Source: CANJIV01 sp046330225
GTDB lineage: Bacteria > Actinomycetota > Thermoleophilia > Solirubrobacterales > Solirubrobacteraceae
NCBI GenBank assembly: GCA_046330225.1
Contig: JAXLTD010000012.1
Span: 1-64,000, forward strand
Direction: 5' to 3'
DNA: 64,000 nucleotides
The position numbers and the translations under genes were made by a program. Shown one piece after another: positions 43,721 through 51,706 of the stretch (position 1 is its first letter; the number at the start of each line of letters is the position of its first letter). The notes under the pieces were generated by a model. The model was given only the letters and a program-made list of their open reading frames with translations. It was not told where the DNA came from and did not search any database.

Positions 43721-44449
43721 TCACGTCGTGGCGCAGCCGAGCAGCGAAGCGTGGACGGTGCCGTCGGCGCCGACGATCCACATCCCGCCGGCGTCCCGCA
43801 GGACGGTCACTTCCCCCGGCTGCGCCGGCACCCGGAACTCCATCTCGCCGTCGAAGCCCGCGGGCTCGGGGCCGGCGAGCAGATCCGCCTCGACCGGCTG
43901 CCAGTAGGCGGAGTTGTTCACGTGCCGGGCGAGGTCCACCTCGGTCGGGCGGAACGTCCACGCGCTCGCCTTGGCACCCGGCGGCGGGCCAGGATGGTGC
44001 AGGCGGGCCCGCACGCGCCGCTCGCCTCCGGCCTCGCCGTAGACCGCGGCCTCGACCGGGGACAGCGGGCTCGGTCGCAGCGTCACCGGATCGAGGTGGA
44101 CCCACAGCGCCACCGCCTGGAGGGCGCCGCCGGCGCCCTCCACGAGCGTCTGGCGCTCGGCCCAGGCCCGGCCGATGCCGGTGCAGTAGGTCCGCAGGCG
44201 CGCGGTGCCGTCGAAGCGCGGGAACCGCTGCACCCGCAGGCGCACGCGCCGCAGGACCCAGATGGCGTCGTCGGCCACGTCGGCATCGGCCACGTCCGCG
44301 TACGCGACGTCCTGCAGCCAGCGGGCCAGGGCGTCGAGACGGACGCGCCCGCTCGGCGCGACGTCGGCCAGGCCGGTGCGCGCCTCCCCCGCGAACACGC
44401 GGCCCGCCGCCGGCGGGGCCATCAGCTCCGAGCGCGGGGGATCGGCCAT
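43721..44449 (-). CDS. Acyl-ACP thioesterase-like tandem hotdog protein
   Basis: 242 residues in two hotdog repeats. The second contains DLARHVNNSAYW, with the catalytic His/Asn seen in FatA/FatB-type thioesterases, and the first contains DVAPSGRVRLDALARWLQDVA. Releases fatty acids from acyl carrier protein or acyl-CoA. It follows the acyl-CoA carboxylase genes on the same strand, 89 bases away, suggesting lipid or branched-acyl metabolism. Confidence 0.8.
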   Translation of the reverse strand: MADPPRSELMAPPAAGRVFAGEARTGLADVAPSGRVRLDALARWLQDVAYADVADADVADDAIWVLRRVRLRVQRFPRFDGTARLRTYCTGIGRAWAERQTLVEGAGGALQAVALWVHLDPVTLRPSPLSPVEAAVYGEAGGERRVRARLHHPGPPPGAKASAWTFRPTEVDLARHVNNSAYWQPVEADLLAGPEPAGFDGEMEFRVPAQPGEVTVLRDAGGMWIVGADGTVHASLLGCATT

Positions 44450-44538
44450 GTCCGGCGCGATTGAAGCAGACGGGCCGGGCCCGGGCTGAGCGCGGGGGCG
44501 CCGAGTCGGCGCTAGCCACGGGGCGCAGCGTCCGGGGC

Positions 44539-46488
44539 CTAGGCCCCGTCCGGCGCGATCCGGGCGAGCACGTCGCCGCCGGCCACCTGGCTGCCGGCGG
44601 CGACGATCTCCTCGACCACGCCGCCGACGTCGGCGGTGAGCTCGTGCTCCATCTTCATCGCCTCGAGCACGAGCAGCCGCTGGCCCGCGGCGACCTGGTC
44701 GCCCGCAGCGACGGCGACCTCGATCACCGCCCCGTGCATCGGCGCGGTGAGCACGCCGGCGCCCGCCGCCTCGGCATCGCCGAGCGGCGCGAGCAGGAGA
44801 TCGCGGAGGTCGAGGTCGACGTGCGGGAGGTGCGCGAGCACCCGGTCGCGCGCGGGGCGCACCGCCGTGATCGGCGTCCGCACGCCGTCCACGACCGGGC
44901 CGGCGTCGGTGAGCGCCGCCCGGTGCTCGGTGCCGTCGACGTCCAGGATCAGGCCGTCGCGCTCGCGCACGACGGCGACCGCGAACGTCCGCTCGCGGCC
45001 GGCGAACCGGTGGTGCTCGGCGAGGCGGCCGTTCGAGGACCAGCCGGCGAGCCCCGGCGAGCGGCGGGCCGCGTCTCGCTCGTGCTCGGCGTGCAGCCAC
45101 GCCGCGACGGTCGCAATGTCCCGGCTCGCCGGCTCGGGCAGCGCCACGGGCTCGTCCAGGAACGCGGTCGTCGCCTCGCCTGCCGCGAACGCCGGCGAGC
45201 GCAGCACCGCGGCCAGGAACGTCCGGTTCGTCACGGGCCCGAGGACGGTCATGCGGTCCAGCGCGTCGGCGAGGTGCCGGCGCGCCTCGTCGCGGGTCGG
45301 GCCGTGGGCGATCAGCTTCGCGAGGAGCGGGTCGTAGTGCACGGTCACCTCGCTGCCGGCGGCGACGCCCGCGTCGACCCGGATCGCCGGAGCGTCGGGC
45401 GGCGCCCACGCGGCGATCGTGCCCGTGGCCGGCAGGAACCCGCGGGCGGCGTCCTCGGCGTACAGGCGCGCCTCGATCGCGTGGCCCTCGATCCTCACGT
45501 CGTCCTGGGCGAGCGTGAGCGGCTCCCCGCGCGCGATCCGCAGCTGCCAGGCGACGAGATCGGCGCCCGTGACGAGCTCGGTCACCGGATGCTCGACCTG
45601 CAGCCGCGTGTTCATCTCCAGGAAGGCGAACGTGCCGTCCGGCGCGAGCAGGAACTCGACGGTGCCGGCGCCGACGTACCCGACGGCCTTCGCCGCGGCG
45701 ACGGCGGCCGCCGACATGTCGGCCCGCAACGCGTCGCCGACCGCCGGGCTCGGCGCCTCCTCGAGCACCTTCTGGTGGCGGCGCTGGACCGAGCAGTCGC
45801 GCTCGCCGAGCGCGATCGTGTGCCCGCGGCCGTCGGCGAGCACTTGGATCTCGACGTGGCGCGGCCGGAGCACCGCGCGCTCGAGGATGAGCACGTCGGA
45901 GCCGAACGCCGCCGCCGCCTCGCGCCGCGCCGCCGCGATCGCCTCGGGCAGCCGCGCCGCGTCGTCGACGAGGCGCATGCCCTTCCCGCCGCCGCCCGCC
46001 GCGGCCTTGACCATCAGCGGGAGGCCGATGGCCTCGGCCTGGGCGAGCAGCGTGGCGTCGTCCTGCTCCTCCCCCTGATACCCGGGCAGGAGCGGCACCC
46101 CGGCGCCGGCCATGCGGCGCTTGGCCTCGGCCTTGTCCCCCATCGCCCGGATCGCCGCCGGCGGCGGCCCGACGAACACGAGCCCGGCGTCCGCGCAGGC
46201 TTGGGCGAACTCGGCGTTCTCGGCGAGGAACCCGTAGCCGGGGTGCACGGCCTGGGCCCCGCTGCGCGCCGCCGCGTCGAGGATCCGGCCGGCGTCGAGG
46301 TAGGAGCGGGCGGCCTCCGCGGGGCCGACCGCCACGGCGGCGTCCGCGTACGCGACGTGCGGGGCCCCCGAGTCGGCCTCCGAGTAGACGGCGACGGTGC
46401 GGAACCCGAGCGCCCGCGCGGTCCGCATCACGCGCAGGGCGATCTCGCCGCGGTTGGCGACGAGCACCGTGTCGAAGGCCGTCGTCAC
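44539..46488 (-). CDS. Acyl-CoA carboxylase alpha subunit (biotin carboxylase plus biotin carrier)
   Basis: 649 residues. Biotin carboxylase domain with TVLVANRGEIALRVMRTA and AAAGGGGKGMRLV, then a BCCP domain with the biotinylation motif EAMKMEHE (Lys about 613). Carboxylates biotin with ATP and bicarbonate for the beta subunit encoded just upstream. GTG 46488 forms a GTGA overlap with that gene. Substrate class (methylcrotonyl, geranyl or another acyl-CoA) is not decided by sequence here. Confidence 0.93.
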   Translation of the reverse strand: MTTAFDTVLVANRGEIALRVMRTARALGFRTVAVYSEADSGAPHVAYADAAVAVGPAEAARSYLDAGRILDAAARSGAQAVHPGYGFLAENAEFAQACADAGLVFVGPPPAAIRAMGDKAEAKRRMAGAGVPLLPGYQGEEQDDATLLAQAEAIGLPLMVKAAAGGGGKGMRLVDDAARLPEAIAAARREAAAAFGSDVLILERAVLRPRHVEIQVLADGRGHTIALGERDCSVQRRHQKVLEEAPSPAVGDALRADMSAAAVAAAKAVGYVGAGTVEFLLAPDGTFAFLEMNTRLQVEHPVTELVTGADLVAWQLRIARGEPLTLAQDDVRIEGHAIEARLYAEDAARGFLPATGTIAAWAPPDAPAIRVDAGVAAGSEVTVHYDPLLAKLIAHGPTRDEARRHLADALDRMTVLGPVTNRTFLAAVLRSPAFAAGEATTAFLDEPVALPEPASRDIATVAAWLHAEHERDAARRSPGLAGWSSNGRLAEHHRFAGRERTFAVAVVRERDGLILDVDGTEHRAALTDAGPVVDGVRTPITAVRPARDRVLAHLPHVDLDLRDLLLAPLGDAEAAGAGVLTAPMHGAVIEVAVAAGDQVAAGQRLLVLEAMKMEHELTADVGGVVEEIVAAGSQVAGGDVLARIAPDGA

Positions 46489-48107
46489 GGGCGGGCGACC
46501 CCGAACGTGACCGGCCGCGGCTCGGCGGCGTCGGCCTCGGCGGCGGTGGCGAGGGCGAAGCCGAGCACCCTGCGGGTGTCGCGCGGGTCGATCATGCCGT
46601 CGTCCATGCCCCGGCCCGACATGACGAAGGCCGACTCCTGCCCTTCGTACAGCGCCACGATCTGCTGCGTGAATGCCTCGAGCGCCGACTCGTCGAGCGG
46701 CTCGCCGCGGCGCTTGGCCCGCTCTTCGGCCACGACGCGCATCGTGCCCGCGGCCTGCTGGGCGCCCATCACCCCGCCGCGGGCGTTCGGCCACACGAAG
46801 AGCAGGCGCGGGTCGTACCCCTGGCCCGACATCCCGTAGTTCCCGGCGCCGAAGCTCGCGCCGATCAGGAAGGTGAAGCGCGGCACGGTGGCGGTCGTGA
46901 CCGCCTGGATCATCTTCGAGCCGTGCTTGATCATCCCGCCGCGCTCGGCCTCCACGCCGACCATGTAGCCGGTGATGTTCTGGAGGAAGACCAGCGGCGT
47001 GCCGAGCTGGCAGCAGCGCTGGATGAAGTGCGTGGCCTTCGTCGCCCCGGCGTTGTCGAGCGCGCCGTTGTTGGCGACGAAGCCGACGGGGTAGCCGTGG
47101 ACCGACGCCTCGACGCAGACGGTCGGGGCGCCGTAGCCGGCCTTGAAGTCCAGGAGGTCCGAGCCGTCGGCGATGCGGGCGATGACCTCGCGGACGTCGT
47201 AGGGGCGCCGGTAGTCGACCGGGACGATCCCGGCGATCTCGTCCGAGTCGTAGGCGGGCTCGTCGAATCCGGCCGGCGGGCCGGACAGCCACGTGCGGCC
47301 CCAGCCCAGCCGCTCCACGACCTCGCGGGCGATGCGCAGGCCGTCGGCGTCGTCCTGGGCGACGTGCTCCACGAGGCCGGAGACCGTCGCGTGCATCGCC
47401 ACCCCGCCAAGGTCCTGGGCGTCGGCGATCTCGCCGGTCGCGGCCTTCAGCAGCGGCGGCCCCGCGAGGAACGCCCGCCCCTGGCCCTGGACGCCGATCA
47501 CCACGTCGGACATCCCCGGCATGTACGCGCCGCCGGCCGTCGAGGAGCCGTGCAGGACGGTCACCGTCGGGATCCCGGCGGCGCTGAGCTTCGCGTAGTT
47601 GGCGAAGAACCGCCCGCCGGCGCTCCAGCCCTCGACCCGGTACTCGAGCAGGTTCGCCCCGGCGGACTCGACGAGGCTGACGTAGGGCAGCCGGTTCTCG
47701 AGCGCGATCGCCTGCGCGCGCAGCGTCTTCGCGCCGCCCGCCGCCGTGACGGCGCCGGCGCCGATGCCGCTGTCGTTCACGACGACCATGCAGCGCGTGC
47801 CGCCGATGAACCCGATGCCCGTCAGGACGCTGCCGCCCGCGACGCTGGCGGCAGGGTCGTCGGTGTCGGTGAGATACCCGGCGACGTTCGCAAGCTCGAG
47901 GTAGGGCGCACCGGGATCGAGGACGCGGTCGAGGCGGTCGCGGGGGAGGAGCTGGCCGCGCCTGGCGAAGCGGTCGGCGCTCAGCGCCGAGGTCGCGCGT
48001 GCCCGCCCCTCGGCGGCGCGCAGCTGCTCGACGAGCGCGAGCATCGCCTCGCGGTTCTCGGCGAAGGCGGACGACGTGGGATCGATGCGGGACCGGTAGA
48101 CGGGCAC
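46485..48107 (-). CDS. Acyl-CoA carboxylase beta subunit (carboxyltransferase)
   Basis: 540 residues with the two crotonase-like halves; motifs GGSVLTGIGFIGGTRCMVV, HGSSTAGGAYMPGMS, and ASFGAGNYGMSGQGYDPR. Most like the methylcrotonyl-/geranyl-CoA carboxylase type (leucine or isoprenoid catabolism), though the specific substrate is an inference. First gene of the operon, 45 bases from the divergent TetR gene; GTG 48107. Probably repressed by that TetR. Confidence 0.93.
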   Translation of the reverse strand: MPVYRSRIDPTSSAFAENREAMLALVEQLRAAEGRARATSALSADRFARRGQLLPRDRLDRVLDPGAPYLELANVAGYLTDTDDPAASVAGGSVLTGIGFIGGTRCMVVVNDSGIGAGAVTAAGGAKTLRAQAIALENRLPYVSLVESAGANLLEYRVEGWSAGGRFFANYAKLSAAGIPTVTVLHGSSTAGGAYMPGMSDVVIGVQGQGRAFLAGPPLLKAATGEIADAQDLGGVAMHATVSGLVEHVAQDDADGLRIAREVVERLGWGRTWLSGPPAGFDEPAYDSDEIAGIVPVDYRRPYDVREVIARIADGSDLLDFKAGYGAPTVCVEASVHGYPVGFVANNGALDNAGATKATHFIQRCCQLGTPLVFLQNITGYMVGVEAERGGMIKHGSKMIQAVTTATVPRFTFLIGASFGAGNYGMSGQGYDPRLLFVWPNARGGVMGAQQAAGTMRVVAEERAKRRGEPLDESALEAFTQQIVALYEGQESAFVMSGRGMDDGMIDPRDTRRVLGFALATAAEADAAEPRPVTFGVARP

Positions 48108-48139
48108 GGGGCTCCGAGCAAGGGGCTGATGGAGACTCT

Positions 48140-48147
48140 GTTATAAC
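48140..48147. promoter_or_regulatory. Palindrome GTTATAAC, shared divergent -10 for carboxylase operon and TetR
   Basis: An AT-rich perfect palindrome in a GC-rich intergenic space of 45 bases. It supplies TATAAC on both strands. On the plus strand it ends 5 bases before GTG 48153, making the TetR transcript leaderless; on the minus strand it sits 32 bases before GTG 48107. A repressor bound here would silence both. Confidence 0.6.
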
Positions 48148-48152
48148 TGATC

Positions 48153-48893
48153 GTGCCTCAGTTTGCCATGACGCCGCCCCTGCCCGCCCCGCCCGCCGCC
48201 ACCCGCGGCGACCGCACGCGCGCCGCGATCCTCGACGCGGCCCGGCGGCGCTTCGCCGAGCACGGCTTCGACCGGACCCGGCTCGCCGAGATCGGCGCGG
48301 ACGCCGGGGTCGCCGAGCCCACCGTCGCCTTCCATTTCGGCAGCAAGTCCGGCCTGCTCGTCGCGGTGATGCGTGCGGAGTACGACGCGCTCGTCCGGGA
48401 GATCGAGGACGTCGTCGCCGCGCCCGCGGCCCCCGAGGCGCGGCTCGCGGCCTTCGCGCGCTTCTGGGTTCACGCGCTGGACGAACGCTCGGAACTCATC
48501 GCCGTGTTCGGGAGCCAGGGGCGCCTCGGCCACGGCGGGCCCGAGTTCGCCGCGGCCTTCGCCGACTGCAACCGCCGGGTCACCCGCGTCTTCGAGCGGC
48601 TCGTCGACGACCTCAAGGCCGCGGGCGCCATCGCGCCGGAGGTGCCGGGCCGCGTGCTGCGCGACGCCTTCTTCGGCACGACCGAGCACCTGCTGCTCGG
48701 TCGCGCGCTCACCGGCCGCCCCGCCGACCTCGACCGGGCCGCCGACGACGTCCTGGCCCTGCTGTTCCGCGGGGCCGCGGCGGCGCCCGCGCCGGCGGGA
48801 CGCGCCGCCGCCGCGGACGGCCCGACCCTGGCGACGCTCGACGCGAAGCTCGACGTGCTCCTCGCCCGCCCGCCCGGCGCCGCCCCGGCCTGA
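48153..48893 (+). CDS. TetR-family transcriptional regulator
   Basis: 246 residues from GTG 48153 (ATG 48168 is possible). N-terminal HTH: RAAILDAARRRFAEHGFDRT ... IGADAGVAEPTVAFHFGSKSG. The C-terminal ligand domain is helical, with a Pro/Ala-rich tail. Its divergent orientation to the acyl-CoA carboxylase operon, and the shared palindromic promoter, imply that it represses that operon and itself, relieved by an acyl-CoA. The ligand is inferred from context. Confidence 0.9.
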   Translation: MPQFAMTPPLPAPPAATRGDRTRAAILDAARRRFAEHGFDRTRLAEIGADAGVAEPTVAFHFGSKSGLLVAVMRAEYDALVREIEDVVAAPAAPEARLAAFARFWVHALDERSELIAVFGSQGRLGHGGPEFAAAFADCNRRVTRVFERLVDDLKAAGAIAPEVPGRVLRDAFFGTTEHLLLGRALTGRPADLDRAADDVLALLFRGAAAAPAPAGRAAAADGPTLATLDAKLDVLLARPPGAAPA

Positions 48894-48899
48894 CGCGCG

Positions 48900-50144
48900 T
48901 CAGCCGGCCGCCGGGTCCGGCGCTGCCGCCGCGTCACCCCCATCCTCGTCCGGCGGCGGCCCCCGGCGCCGCCCGTACGCCGCGCCGATCGGGCCGGCAC
49001 TCAGCCCGTGCAGGACGACGCTCAGCAGCACGGTCACCACCATGACCTGGGTCACCAGCGTGTCCTCGGCACCCTCGAGGTCGATCAGCGCGAGGAACCC
49101 GAACACGATCGACGCCAGGCCGCGCGGCCCCATCCAGCCCAGGAACACCGCATCACGGCGCCCGATGCCGGTGCCCCGCAGCGCGAGGAGGATCGGGAGG
49201 ATGCGCACGGCCGTGAGCGCGAGGACCGCGTAGACGACGATCCCGACGGTCACGCCGTCGCCGAGCACCTCGTTCACGGCCTTGCCGAACACGAACCACA
49301 CGATGAGCGCGAGCAGCTCGCCGACGTCCTCGGTGAGCTGCAGGGTGCCGGCCGGCAGCTCCCGCGCCCCGCTGGCAAAGAAGGCGCCGGCGAGGAACGC
49401 CGCGACGAACCCATTTCCGCCCATGAGGATCGCCAAGGCGTAGGCGAGCAGCGGCAGGGCGAGCACGCCGAGGCGCAGGGCCGACGGCTCGCTCCACCCG
49501 TGATTCCACGAGTTCGTGAGCAGCTGAGCGCCGCAGACGCCGACCGCCGCCCCGACGCCGAGCGAGACGAGGATGGCCGGGCCGGCCTCGACGAGCGCCT
49601 CGGCCGCAGTGCTCCCGGGGGCGGCGGTCGCCCCGGCGACGCAGAAGAGGAAGAGCGGCGCGACCAGCCCGTCGTTCAGCCCGGCCTCGACGTTGACGAT
49701 CTCCCGCAGCCGGCGGGGCACCCGCCGGTCGCGCACGATCGCCACCGCGGGGGCGAGGTCGACCGGGACGACGATGATCGCCAGCAGCGCCAGCACCCAC
49801 GCGTCGCCGCTCGGCAGCAGAGCGAAGCCGGCGAGCCAGGCGAGCAGCAGGCTCAGCGGCAGGCCGATCGCCAGGAGCCGGATCGTGATTCGCGGTTCGC
49901 GCCCGAGGATCCCGTGGGGCACTTCGGTGGCGTCGATGAAGAGGAGGATCGCCAGGACCACCTCGACTCCGCGCTCGACGGTCTTCGTCTCGAGGTCGAG
50001 GGTGATGACCGGGTCCGCGCCGGCCGTGAGCGCCATGCCGGCGAGAACCATCGCGATCGCGGTCGTGATGCTCCAACGCGCCAGCCGCCGGGCGACCAGG
50101 GCCCACCCCAGCAGGACGACGAGCAGGACGATGACCCCGGCCAC
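48900..50144 (-). CDS. Cation/proton antiporter (CPA-type)
   Basis: 414 residues with about 11-12 transmembrane segments. Motifs IVVPVDLAPAVAIVRD, VNVEAGLNDG and FLGWMGPRGLASIVF match the Na+/H+ antiporter (CPA1-like) family, with the key Asp residues preserved. Exchanges Na+ or K+ for protons in the cytoplasmic membrane. GTG 50144 is 8 bases after CAGGAT. A hairpin lies upstream, separating it from HdeD. Confidence 0.88.
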   Translation of the reverse strand: MAGVIVLLVVLLGWALVARRLARWSITTAIAMVLAGMALTAGADPVITLDLETKTVERGVEVVLAILLFIDATEVPHGILGREPRITIRLLAIGLPLSLLLAWLAGFALLPSGDAWVLALLAIIVVPVDLAPAVAIVRDRRVPRRLREIVNVEAGLNDGLVAPLFLFCVAGATAAPGSTAAEALVEAGPAILVSLGVGAAVGVCGAQLLTNSWNHGWSEPSALRLGVLALPLLAYALAILMGGNGFVAAFLAGAFFASGARELPAGTLQLTEDVGELLALIVWFVFGKAVNEVLGDGVTVGIVVYAVLALTAVRILPILLALRGTGIGRRDAVFLGWMGPRGLASIVFGFLALIDLEGAEDTLVTQVMVVTVLLSVVLHGLSAGPIGAAYGRRRGPPPDEDGGDAAAAPDPAAG

Positions 50145-50167
50145 GGCCCGCCATCCTGCCGGGTGGA

Positions 50168-50197
50168 CCGGACCGGCGCCAGCGGGCGCCGGTCCGG
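50168..50197 (-). terminator. Perfect 13-bp hairpin
   Basis: CCGGACCGGCGCC (50168-50180), loop AGCG, and the exact complement at 50185-50197. It ends transcription from the HdeD-like gene and possibly the tiny reading frame 50205-50276. Confidence 0.75.
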
Positions 50198-50204
50198 CGC
50201 GGCC

Positions 50205-50276
50205 CTACTCGGCCGTCATCGCGGGGCGCCCGAAGGCCGCCCAGTGCCGGCGGAGGGAGGCTGTGAGCGGGCTCAT
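50205..50276 (-). CDS. Candidate 23-residue peptide after hdeD
   Basis: Begins MSPLTASLRRHWAAFGR and ends at TAG 8 bases before the strong hairpin. The ATG is 5 bases after the HdeD stop, in a region with GAGGGG directly before it. Too short for statistical confidence; it may be the true last gene of the transcript or chance. Confidence 0.3.
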   Translation of the reverse strand: MSPLTASLRRHWAAFGRPAMTAE

Positions 50277-50281
50277 GCCCC

Positions 50282-50845
50282 TCAGACTGCCACTGCGGCA
50301 GATTCCTTTCCGAGCTTGCGCAGCTCCCACCCGGCGACCACGAACAGGATCCCGCGCACGATCAGGACGATGCCGATGATCACGGCGAAGGTCGCCAGCG
50401 AGAGGTGCGGCCAGGCGAGGATCACGATGCCGGCCACGAGGTCGAGGGCGGCGAGGGCGAGGTTCCCGCCGCGCCCTTCGGGGGTCCCGATCGCGGACAC
50501 GAGCCGCACGATCCCGGCGACGACGAACCACACGCCGACGATCAGGACGAAGACGACGAGCGTGCTGAACGGCTGCTTGATCAGCACGAGCCCGGCGATC
50601 GCGCTGAGGACCCCGATGAGCGCGAGCAGGCCGCGGCCCTCGCCCTTCCCGAAGATCGAGCCGAGGATCGCGAGGATCCCGTCGACGAGCAGGAAGATCC
50701 CGGCGATCACGGTGAAGGTGCTGAGCGTCTCGTGGGGCGAGGCGACGAAGAACACCCCCAGGCCGAAGATCGCCACCCCGAAGAGGGCGAGCACCCACCA
50801 CAGGCTCGAGACGGGTCGCAGTTCGGTTCCAGGGTTCGCGGACAT
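50282..50845 (-). CDS. HdeD-like six-helix membrane protein
   Basis: 187 residues with six transmembrane segments in two DUF308 repeats (VSSLWWVLALFGVAIFG ... GLLALIGVLSAIAGLVLIKQ ... SLATFAVIIGIVLIVRG). HdeD-like proteins are linked to acid or membrane stress. ATG 50845 follows GGAGG by 9 bases. Confidence 0.85.
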   Translation of the reverse strand: MSANPGTELRPVSSLWWVLALFGVAIFGLGVFFVASPHETLSTFTVIAGIFLLVDGILAILGSIFGKGEGRGLLALIGVLSAIAGLVLIKQPFSTLVVFVLIVGVWFVVAGIVRLVSAIGTPEGRGGNLALAALDLVAGIVILAWPHLSLATFAVIIGIVLIVRGILFVVAGWELRKLGKESAAVAV

Positions 50846-50953
50846 GGCAGGGCCTCCAAGGCAGATGGACGGAAAGGAGTATCCCGCGCGGCCCGGCGAC
50901 CAGGTCAGCGGGGCGTGAACGCCGGCGGCCCGCGGACCCGGGACTCGGCGGGC

Positions 50954-51706
50954 TCAGCGGATCCGCACCGGCGTGCCGGGCGCGGCCCGCGCCGCCAGCC
51001 AGCGGACGTTGGCGTTGCGCATGCGGATGCAGCCGTGGGACGCCGCGGTTCCGAGCGGATCGGCCAGCAGCGGTCCGCTGCGACCGTGCATCGCGACGCG
51101 GCCCGGTCCGCCGCCGTAGTCGAACAGCACGTTGGAGTGCGCGGTGAGATGCAGTGCCCACGGGCCCAGTTCCGAGCCGAGCGGCTGCCGCACCCGCGCG
51201 TAGACCGCGAAGAGGCCGCGGGGCGTGGGCGTTCGCGGTGCGCCCACGACGACCCGCCACGACCGCACGGGGCGGCCGTCGCGGAAGGCGGTCAGCCGTC
51301 GCGCCCGAACCGCGATCTCGACCCGCCAGCGCACGCGCGCAACCTGGGCGAGGTTCGCGTCGATCCAGCCGGAGCGGCCATTCGGGCGCTCCGGCAAGGC
51401 GACGCGCAGCCACCGTCGTCCGGCAGCGTCCCGCCGCGTCCCGAGCACGAGCAGGCGGACCTGGCCGCCGGTCCCGGCAGCCCGCGTGGCCAGGGTCCCG
51501 ACTCGCCGCGCGGCCAGCCGAGGTGCCGCTCGCACCGCCGTGGGCAGGACGATCCGCGCGGCCCAGGAGGCGCGGAGAGTCGGTCCGGTGACGGGGGGCG
51601 GCCCGTGCTCCCGAGTGGCCGCAGGCGATTGGGCCCCGGTCGCGCTCGCGGCGACCGAAGCCACGGCCAGGCCGGCAGCGATCCGCCGTGCCCTAGCCGG
51701 TGACAC
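50954..51706 (-). CDS. L,D-transpeptidase (YkuD), secreted
   Basis: 250 residues. It starts at GTG 51706, inside the end of the DUF11 gene (14-base overlap), with a signal-peptide-like N-terminus (RRIAAGLAVASVAASATGA). SH3-like residues about 60-130, then the catalytic YkuD domain with HGRSGPL and TAASHGCIRMRN (active-site Cys about 238). Cross-links peptidoglycan or attaches proteins to it. The coding overlap with a giant surface protein makes a joint wall function attractive. Confidence 0.85.
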   Translation of the reverse strand: MSPARARRIAAGLAVASVAASATGAQSPAATREHGPPPVTGPTLRASWAARIVLPTAVRAAPRLAARRVGTLATRAAGTGGQVRLLVLGTRRDAAGRRWLRVALPERPNGRSGWIDANLAQVARVRWRVEIAVRARRLTAFRDGRPVRSWRVVVGAPRTPTPRGLFAVYARVRQPLGSELGPWALHLTAHSNVLFDYGGGPGRVAMHGRSGPLLADPLGTAASHGCIRMRNANVRWLAARAAPGTPVRIR

